Assembly (NCBI GenBank): GCA_945865755.1
Contig: CAMBFS010000011.1
Span: forward strand, 1 to 39,859
Length of the DNA: 39,859 nt
Direction: 5' to 3'
Source: Klebsiella pneumoniae
GTDB taxonomy: Bacteria; Desulfobacterota; Binatia; Bin18
Shown: positions 34,637 through 39,859 of the stretch, piece by piece
Position numbering within the stretch: the stretch's first letter is position 1
Layout: each line of letters begins with the position of its first letter
The notes under the pieces: model-generated
Told to the model about the DNA's origin: nothing
Database searches by the model: none
The model's input: the letters and a program-made list of their open reading frames with translations, nothing else
Position numbers and translations under genes: made by a program

Positions 34637-35800
34637 TCACACCACCCCTTCCTCCTGCCAGCGCGCTACCTCTTTCGCGTCGTGTCCCAATAGCTCGCAG
34701 TAAACCTCCTGGTTATGCTCTCCAGGTCGCGGAATGGGGCCGATAGCACCAGGAGTCTCGGAGAACTTCACGGTCAGACCAGGGACAAACGTGCGCCCGG
34801 TCTCTTGGTCCTCGATCTCGACGAGCATCTGCCGTTCCTTCAGATGCGGGTCATGCGCGGCTTGGGCAATCGAGTGCACCGGAGCGACCGGCACCTCGGC
34901 CTGTTCGAGAATAGCAACGATCTCCGCCACCGTTTTCTCCCGTGCCCATTCTGTGACGAGCGTATTGATGACCTCAGTATTGGTCGCGCGGGCGGGAATG
35001 GTGGCGAAGCGCGGGTCTTGTAGCAACTCTTCATGCCCGATCGCGCGACAAAACTTGCCCCACATATCCTGCGGAACCGCCAGGATGTACACCCAGCCAT
35101 CTTTGGCAAGGTACGCATTGGCTGGCGCGATCCCGCCGGGTTGATTGCCGCGCCGTTGGGGTTCGTTCCCAGTCAACAGGTAATTCGAGATGGGAATCTC
35201 CATCAAGGTGTAGCCGGTATCGAGTAAACTCACATCGAGTGCTTGTCCTTGTCCAGTCAAGTCGCGTCGATGCAGAGCCGCGAGCGCGCCGATCGTGGCA
35301 TGCAATGAGGTGATGCGGTCAATGATCGGGGAATTGGTCAGAATGGGCGGACCATCGGGAAAGCCAGTGAAGCTCATCAGGCCAGACATCGCCTGTCCGA
35401 TGGGATCATACGCGGGTCGATGCTTGTACGGGCCATATTGCCCAAAGCCGGACACGTTAATGAGGATCAGTCGCGGATTGAGAGTCTTTAAGGTCTCGTA
35501 GCCGAAACCCATCGCGTCCATCACGCCCGGACGGAAGTTTTGCAAGAGCATATCGAACTTCGGAACCAGCTCGCGCAGCAGCGCCTTGCCCTGTTCGCTG
35601 CGCATATTGAGGGTAATGCTCTTCTTGCCACGGTTATATGACCCCCAATAGACCCGGCCCAACCCGCGCGATTCGTCTCCACCTGGAGCTTCCACCTTGA
35701 CGACTTCCGCGCCGAGATCGCTGAGAATCATGGCGCATCGGGGGCCCGCCTGGTACCGCCCTAAATCCAGCACGCGAATTCCATCTAAGCATCCAGCCAT
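34637..35800 (-). CDS. CaiB/BaiF-type CoA transferase
   Basis: 387 residues from ATG at 35800, which has an AAAGGAG site. GIRVLDLGRYQAGPRCAM, LGAEVVKVEAPGGDESRG, NRGKKSITLNM, NVSGFGQYGP and catalytic Asp161 (SPIIDRITSLHATIGALAAL) define the class III family. It transfers CoA between acyl groups; substrate not assignable. The gene starts 13 bp after the stop of the AhpD-like selenoprotein, so the two are presumably co-transcribed. Confidence 0.9.
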   Translation of the reverse strand: MAGCLDGIRVLDLGRYQAGPRCAMILSDLGAEVVKVEAPGGDESRGLGRVYWGSYNRGKKSITLNMRSEQGKALLRELVPKFDMLLQNFRPGVMDAMGFGYETLKTLNPRLILINVSGFGQYGPYKHRPAYDPIGQAMSGLMSFTGFPDGPPILTNSPIIDRITSLHATIGALAALHRRDLTGQGQALDVSLLDTGYTLMEIPISNYLLTGNEPQRRGNQPGGIAPANAYLAKDGWVYILAVPQDMWGKFCRAIGHEELLQDPRFATIPARATNTEVINTLVTEWAREKTVAEIVAILEQAEVPVAPVHSIAQAAHDPHLKERQMLVEIEDQETGRTFVPGLTVKFSETPGAIGPIPRPGEHNQEVYCELLGHDAKEVARWQEEGVV

Positions 35801-35813
35801 TTGCGTCTCCTTT

Positions 35814-36353
35814 CTATGGTGTCGGTGACGGGTTCTCCAAGTCAAGGATCGACAGGAGCCGACCATAGCCGATAAAGAGGCCCGTCAGCATACCGAGTTC
35901 AAGAATCTCCGCCGCCGTGAATTCGCGGCGCAAACCACGAAAAAAGTCGTCGTCAATCGCATGATGATTGAGCGCCATGCGTTCGGCGAATCGCAATGCG
36001 AGCTTCTCGCGCGCGGAGAACTGGGGCGTATTGGCGAAATCCGCCAGCGCCATCACGATTTCATCCGTCACCCCTTCCTGCACAGCCTGTGCAGTGCGTG
36101 AGCGCTGTCAGGTGCGGCACTCATTCAGTTGGGCAATTTTGAGACGCACCAATTCCTTGAGCCGACTATCGAGCAGCCCGTTGAGACGAGTGGGAATGTA
36201 GAACCGATAGAATGCCTTGCTCAACTCCGGGTTTTGCCCCATGACTTGAAACACGGCTGGGTTAAAGTCGGGACACGCGCGTTCAAAGGCTTCCAGCGTA
36301 TCGCGAAGTTCTGGGTCGAGGTGGTCGCGCGGAACCAGGTCCAGGCGTGCCAT
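35814..36353 (-). CDS. AhpD/CMD-like selenoprotein with CxxU motif (in-frame TGA = Sec82)
   Basis: 179 residues from ATG at 36353, chosen because AGGAGG sits 7 bp upstream. The carboxymuconolactone-decarboxylase/AhpD core is LDSRLKELVRLKIAQLNECRT, then TGA at 36108-36110, then QRSRTAQAVQEGVTDEIVMAL in the same frame. In the family this spot is the second cysteine of CxxC; here it reads Cys79-Arg-Thr-Sec82. AhpD-like selenoproteins with CxxU are known. The frame downstream is complete (FANTPQFSAREKLALRFAERM and so on to 35814). A hairpin suited to SECIS follows. It probably reduces peroxide or acts as a disulfide reductant. It precedes a CoA transferase by 13 bp. Confidence 0.85.
36074..36095 (-). 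promoter_or_regulatory. Candidate bacterial SECIS hairpin (for Sec82)
   Basis: About 13 nt after the TGA, on the minus strand, CTGCACA pairs with TGTGCAG over 7 bp around the loop GGC. The loop starts with G and lies about 20 nt from the TGA, which fits bacterial SECIS distance rules. The position and geometry resemble the hairpin after the other TGA gene. End coordinates are good to within a few bases. Confidence 0.55.
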
Positions 36354-36523
36354 AAGCAACCCTCCTTTGCCGTTGTGTTACTACAGCTTGTGGGGCGGCG
36401 GCAAGGGTGACGGCACGAAGTTCGCGAGTTTCGAGTTCCCTTGAGCGGAAAGGATGATGGAAAAGGGAGGTTGTTGGCTGTTGTCGGGAGCCGGGGATTT
36501 CACAACCCCGGCTGCAAACGATT

Positions 36524-36640
36524 TTAGAGCTCAATGCGATAGAGTTTGGCCGCGTTCTCGGAAATGATCTTTCGCGTCACGTCGCTGGGCACCTCGGCGA
36601 AGTCTCTTTCAATGACCTTGAGGGAATTGGGCCAGGTGGA
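36524..36640 (-). pseudogene. C-terminal remnant of an amidohydrolase
   Basis: On the minus strand the frame reads ADSTWPNSLKVIERDFAEVP, SDVTRKIISENAAKLYRIEL and stops at TAA (36524-36526). This is the typical end of amidohydrolase-2 family proteins (the metal-site Asp of ...FPHxDSTWPN is just kept). Nothing upstream extends the domain. It abuts the Phd/VapC module, another case of a toxin module next to a truncated gene. Confidence 0.65.
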
Positions 36641-36702
36641 GTCCGCATACAGCTCATGGTGAAGATCGGTAGCGGCACGAATCGGTCCTTGACGGAATTC
36701 AT

Positions 36703-36718
36703 TATTCTGACCAGAATA
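36703..36718. promoter_or_regulatory. Operator-like palindrome before the antitoxin gene
   Basis: TATTCTG-AC-CAGAATA: 7-bp arms with a 2-bp spacer, 32 bp before the antitoxin ATG. This is where an autoregulating Phd-type antitoxin would be expected to bind. TATTCT could also serve as a -10 element. Confidence 0.5.
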
Positions 36719-36749
36719 GTCAAATTACGCTACCCCGAAAGGAAATCCC

Positions 36750-37040
36750 ATGAAGACGGCCTCCGTTTCAACATTGAAAGCTTCGCTCAGTGAATACTTG
36801 AGACAAGTCAAGGCGGGAGAGGAAGTGCTCGTGACCGAGCATGGGCGACCGGTGGCGAAACTGACGCCAGCGAATACCTCCGAGGCTTTGCCGGAGTATC
36901 TGCGCGCCATGGAGAAACAGGGGCTGGTCAAGCGTGGAGTCAAAAAATTGCCCGCGGGGTTTTGGGATTTGCCACGACCCAAAGACCCAAAGGGATTGGT
37001 CCTGAAAGCGGTGCTCCGGGAAAGAGAGGAAGGGTGGTGA
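36750..37040 (+). CDS. Phd/YefM-type antitoxin
   Basis: 96 residues. KTASVSTLKASLSEYLRQVKAGEEVLVTEHGRPVAKLTP is the Phd/YefM N-terminal DNA-binding domain. The C-terminal half (about 45-96) is a longer than usual toxin-binding tail, rich in Lys and Pro. ATG at 36750 follows GAAAGGAAA. The stop overlaps the toxin's GTG start (GTGA at 37037-37040). A palindrome 32 bp upstream may be its operator. Confidence 0.85.
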   Translation: MKTASVSTLKASLSEYLRQVKAGEEVLVTEHGRPVAKLTPANTSEALPEYLRAMEKQGLVKRGVKKLPAGFWDLPRPKDPKGLVLKAVLREREEGW

Positions 37041-37471
37041 AGTTTTGGGATACTTCGGCGATTGTTCCCCTCTGTGTGGATGAACCGTCTTCGGCACTGG
37101 TCAAGGCCCTTCTTCAGGAAGACCCCGTGCTCGTCGTGTGGTGGGCGACACGGACCGAATGCGTTTCGGCTTTCATGCGGCAAATCCGCGAGCGCGGTCT
37201 CCGTGCAGTGGGGGAACGGCAGGCCCGGGAGGTGCTTGAAATCCTGGCGAAAACTTGGATTGAGGTCCAGCCCAGCGCCATGCTACGAAGAACCGCGGAG
37301 CGGCTGTTGGCGGTGCATCCGTTGCGAGCCGCTGATGCGATGCAACTGGCGGCGGCACTACAGTGGTGTCGAAGACAACCGACAGACCAGGGTTTTGTCT
37401 CCTTCGATAATCGCTTACGCGACGCCGCGTACAAAGAAGGGTTTCGTCTCTCACCCACCGAACCGCGCTAG
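37037..37471 (+). CDS. vapC: VapC-type PIN toxin
   Basis: 144 residues from GTG at 37037, chosen because it overlaps the antitoxin stop by 4 bp and KFWDTSAIVPL is the family start. PIN acidic residues are Asp5 (FWDTSAIV), Glu41 (RTECVSAFM), Asp100 (RAADAMQLAAAL) and Asp124 (SFDNRLRDAA). A complete RNase toxin of the VapC/PIN family. A hairpin with a T-run (37524-37543) follows as terminator. Confidence 0.9.
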   Translation: MKFWDTSAIVPLCVDEPSSALVKALLQEDPVLVVWWATRTECVSAFMRQIRERGLRAVGERQAREVLEILAKTWIEVQPSAMLRRTAERLLAVHPLRAADAMQLAAALQWCRRQPTDQGFVSFDNRLRDAAYKEGFRLSPTEPR

Positions 37472-37523
37472 GACGGTTTTCATGAGGAGCCGCACCTCTC
37501 AACCCCACCTTCACATAACTGCG

Positions 37524-37560
37524 CCGGATCAATCCGGCTTTTGAGCCCCATTTATGGGGC
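37524..37560 (+). terminator. Terminator hairpins after vapC
   Basis: GCCGGA-TCAA-TCCGGC followed by TTTT (37524-37543) is a rho-independent terminator by form. GCCCC-ATTTAT-GGGGC follows at 37545-37560. Confidence 0.65.
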
Positions 37561-37664
37561 GTTGTGGTGTAGCCCGGCGACTTCAGCGCCGGGGCTCTCC
37601 TTCGTTGACGGCACGCACAACTCGTCTCCCTTCAGGGAGTCGAGCTGCTCAGGCCCGATCAGGC

Positions 37665-38840
37665 TCACGGGAACGGTAGCGCCGTGGAAGCCGAGGCACC
37701 TCCGGCGTCGAACACCCTCAACGTGATCGTACCGGTTGATCCGAACCCGTACTCCCACTGCGCGATCGGAGGGGTGCGGATGAGGTCCGGGTTGCCCGGC
37801 TCGAAGCTGAAGTCCCATTCGTAGCGTACAACGCCGCCGGTGCTGCAGCTCGCATTGAGGTCGATAATCTGCGACGGGATGTTGTTGGTGTACGTGAAAC
37901 ACGAGATGGGCCCGCCTCCAGTGACGGTCAGGGTGGTGCTCGCAGACGCATTTCCGCCCGCGCCATCATTGACCACGACCGTGTACGTCGTCGTCGCGCC
38001 CGGAGTCGCGACCGGGTTCGCGAGCCTGTTGTCGTTGAGGCTTGTAGACGGGCTCCACGAATAGCGGTACGGAAGCGTTCCGCCTTGCACGTTTGCTTGG
38101 AGTTGGGACGAATTGCCCGCGGTGATTGATGCTGGCGTCGCGGTTGCGCCTAGTACCAAGTTCACGGTGACGGTGACGGATGCGGTTGCATTCCCTCCCG
38201 ATGCGTCGGTTGCGGTGACATTGTAGATGGTGGTGATCGTCGGGCTCGCGACCGGATTCGCGATGTCGATTTGGCTGAGCGTGCTGACAGGAAGCCAAAC
38301 AAACGTATACGGTGGAATGCCGCCGGACGGAGTCGCGAGCAACTGCGAGCTCTCTCCGGGGTTGATCGTCGGCGGCGTTGCGCTCGCGGCGATACTGAAT
38401 GAATTGCCGGTGGTGATGCGGATGATGCCTGTGCCGAACAACCTGACCCCTTGTGTCAAGTCTGTGTACAAGTAATTAACGGGCTGGTTCTGGACTATCG
38501 CGACGTCCGCCGTCGCGCAGATCTCCCGCTCGGTCCGTATTATTCCAAAAGGGCTCGTACGAATCGTCTTAACCCAGATCCCTGTTGGCTCGTCGCGGAG
38601 CCGGAAACCACCGGTGTTGGGCCATGAACCACCGCAAGGGTTACTGATCATCTCGCACGTTCCCGGCGCAACGGTCACAGCCGAGGTACGGCAATCTGGC
38701 TGTTCCGCGCCCGGCGGTGCGATAAACAGGAACCAGAAGTTGAGGATGTTGATGTCGCAGGCCGTCAGACTCCCCATCATAAGTAGGGCCAAGCCGCGCC
38801 GGAGGAGCCGACACCATTGGTAGGGTTTCATGGTACGCAT
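37665..38840 (-). CDS. Lipoprotein with PKD/Ig-like beta-sandwich repeats
   Basis: 391 residues. Signal peptide with lipobox LTAC (Cys28) predicts a lipid-anchored protein. After an N-terminal part with several cysteines come at least two repeated beta-sandwich units, around 155-230 and 235-312: PPTINPGESSQLLATPSGGIPPYTFVW and TPASITAGNSSQLQANVQGGTLPYRYSW begin each (given in pieces here), each ending TVTV/TLTV. A C-terminal PKD-like module (VRYEWDFSFEPG, TLRVFDAGG) closes it. Such repeats are usual in surface-exposed carbohydrate- or protein-binding proteins. ATG at 38840 has an AGGAGG site that overlaps the stop of the upstream gene. Confidence 0.8.
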   Translation of the reverse strand: MRTMKPYQWCRLLRRGLALLMMGSLTACDINILNFWFLFIAPPGAEQPDCRTSAVTVAPGTCEMISNPCGGSWPNTGGFRLRDEPTGIWVKTIRTSPFGIIRTEREICATADVAIVQNQPVNYLYTDLTQGVRLFGTGIIRITTGNSFSIAASATPPTINPGESSQLLATPSGGIPPYTFVWLPVSTLSQIDIANPVASPTITTIYNVTATDASGGNATASVTVTVNLVLGATATPASITAGNSSQLQANVQGGTLPYRYSWSPSTSLNDNRLANPVATPGATTTYTVVVNDGAGGNASASTTLTVTGGGPISCFTYTNNIPSQIIDLNASCSTGGVVRYEWDFSFEPGNPDLIRTPPIAQWEYGFGSTGTITLRVFDAGGASASTALPFP

Positions 38841-38849
38841 GGCTGCCTC

Positions 38850-39534
38850 CTAATCATCATTGTGTTTATCGTGCTCATCATCATCATCATCATCATCATC
38901 ATCGTCCTCCGCCTGCGCCATGAGCATGAGGAGCACAGGGTGGGTCGCGAACTTCTGGAGCACGCTGGAGCGGGACTGTGGGCACGTGGCCTGCTCCTTC
39001 GTCAAGCGCACGCCCGACACTTTGATCAGCTCGCCGCCGCTCACCAGCGGGCCGCACAGGCCGGTGACGGTGGCGCTCCACTGACCTGAGCCGAGGAGGG
39101 TGTCCCCGCTACGCTCGACGGTCATCTGCAAGGCGCCTTTGATGCGGCACAAGCCCTCGCGAAATTGAGACGTGCAACGGACCGCGAGGCGATGGCCCAA
39201 GACCTTCCCGGTGCAGTCCGCCTGGTCATCGAACAGGTGCAAGCCCACGGGCTCCTGCGCGCAGATGACATTGGTGATCTCATCGACCGCGCCAATGTTG
39301 TGGGTGGCGGCGTCCTGGTAGGTGGTAGTGATTTCCCACTGTCCAGCCCAACTGGCTGGCAGACGGAGGTCCCTATGTTTGTCCCGTTCATCGTGGTCCC
39401 GGGTCTCATCCTTTCGCCCCTGCCCGTCCTTGGCCGTCAGGGCCGGTGGTGCAAGGGTGAGCAGGCCCACGGCCGATAGCCGCGATGAGGAACCCTCTAG
39501 AGCGGCTTTTAATTGAGCTTGGTCTCTTTTCCAT
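38850..39534 (-). CDS. Exported protein with Asp-rich tail; probable frameshift in signal peptide
   Basis: The main frame reads ASWAGQWEITTTYQDAATHN and continues with several cysteines (ICAQEP, ADCTGK, VRCTSQ, GLCRIKG, TGLCGPL, ATCPQS), resembling a DUF3617-type exported protein, though I am not sure. It ends in a run of ten Asp from a CAT microsatellite (about 38877-38905). The only start with a good ribosome binding site (AAGGAGG) is ATG at 39534, but it is in another frame: it gives MEKRPSSIKSRSRGFLIAAIG, whereas the main frame supplies AVGLLTLAPPALTA. Joined by a one-base shift near 39460-39490 they form a perfect signal peptide. So there is either a sequencing error or a disabling indel. 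Operon with the lipoprotein gene downstream. Confidence 0.6.
38877..38905. repeat. CAT trinucleotide microsatellite
   Basis: About nine tandem CAT (minus strand ATG/GAT) repeats at the 3' end of the exported-protein gene; it encodes the poly-Asp tail and is a place for slippage. Confidence 0.85.
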
Positions 39535-39619
39535 TTCTCTACCCTCCTTGGCGTGGAAACGTACCCAGAGGATAGTAGGGAGACCATAGAAAAACTGTGT
39601 AAGTTGCGTGTAATACTGA

Positions 39620-39691
39620 GCGCACTGCTGGACAAGCCAGCAGTGGCACCCGATAGCGCACTGCTGGACAAGCCAGCAGTGGCACCCAATA
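39620..39691. repeat. Two tandem 36-bp palindromic units
   Basis: Two adjacent copies of a 36-bp unit that contains the hairpin CACTGCTGG-ACAAG-CCAGCAGTG. Only the last few bases differ. There are no spacers between the copies. The sequence type is a dispersed element known from several environmental genomes. Confidence 0.8.
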
Positions 39692-39719
39692 AGCCAAATC
39701 GGTAAGTTATACTCATGCT

Positions 39720-39760
39720 TCGCTCATTTCTTAAAGCACTTTTGAGAATTGACAACTGAG
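39720..39760. repeat. Imperfect inverted repeat, right arm
   Basis: The reverse complement of this stretch resembles 97-138 (CTCAGTT, CAATTCT, AAG, ATGAGCGA conserved). See the left arm. Confidence 0.4.
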
Positions 39761-39806
39761 GATCATACGAAAAGGTCATTCTGATCAAGAATCGCACTGA
39801 AAAATT

Positions 39807-39859
39807 ATGAAACGAGTGAGTTCAAGGACTATGTGGACACCAACCTGAAGAGGGTAGTT
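39807..39859. repeat. Terminal direct repeat, right copy
   Basis: Identical to 2-54. It also continues the same open frame seen in the partial gene at the left end, with Tyr in place of His. Confidence 0.9.

Noticed and set aside
39620..39691. CRISPR array
   Set aside because: The two 36-bp units are adjacent with no spacers and are themselves hairpins; no cas genes are present.
1..39859. Complete circular plasmid
   Set aside because: The base before the terminal repeat differs between the ends, there is no replication or partition gene, and the content is chromosomal metabolism.

Overview
The window (39,859 bp, GC roughly in the high fifties) reads as chromosomal DNA of an uncultured Gram-negative bacterium. 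Evidence for the envelope type is two lipoproteins, a DUF1302-type outer-membrane barrel, an RND/MMPL-type pump gene and DedA. The mix of CaiB-type CoA transferases, hydantoinase A/B, an LLM-class flavin oxidoreductase, tungsten aldehyde:ferredoxin oxidoreductase, DUF1302 and MMPL genes, together with selenocysteine use, resembles soil and sediment 'deltaproteobacterial' lineages such as Binatota or Tectomicrobia. That placement is inference. There are no ribosomal, tRNA, replication or phage genes.

Layout. 0-4.4 kb: a cut-off gene end, a heme-oxygenase-like diiron protein with a Uma2 nuclease, a thioredoxin-fold gene read through an in-frame TGA (selenoprotein), a CoA transferase and a MAPEG membrane protein. 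4.5-8.6 kb: a 34-aa membrane peptide, a decayed RND/MMPL gene, an MFS exporter and a PIN toxin module. 8.7-14.2 kb (minus strand): hydantoinase B and A separated by a DUF433 antitoxin and a 14-codon toxin stub, a second decayed DUF433/PIN-like pair upstream of hyuA, and a DedA protein. 14.4-20.4 kb: lipoprotein, DUF1302 barrel, DUF6883/DUF4926 pair, methyltransferase, SnoaL-like protein, a cyclase remnant with a Phd/VapC pair, and a small secreted protein. 20.4-29.3 kb: a beta-helix surface protein, a 1025-aa protein joining aspartyl-hydroxylase, sulfotransferase and TIGR03032 modules, an LLM oxidoreductase, RmlD, NrtS and an amino-acid permease. 29.5-34.5 kb: an unknown membrane protein, a VOC protein, aldehyde:ferredoxin oxidoreductase and glycerol kinase. 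34.6-39.5 kb: a CoA transferase preceded by a second in-frame-TGA gene (AhpD/CMD-like selenoprotein), an amidohydrolase remnant with a Phd/VapC pair, and two exported proteins.

The main results are these. Two independent TGA-interrupted redox genes each have the TGA exactly at a family redox cysteine and a hairpin at the right distance downstream, so the organism very probably decodes UGA as selenocysteine. There is a three-module hydroxylase/sulfotransferase/TIGR03032 fusion. At least nine intergenic gaps carry degenerate tandem arrays with a 7-bp period but unrelated unit sequences. Toxin-antitoxin modules, whole and broken, are dense and repeatedly sit beside truncated genes. The two ends of the window share a 53-bp sequence, so the window is probably a whole contig bounded by a multicopy repeat.
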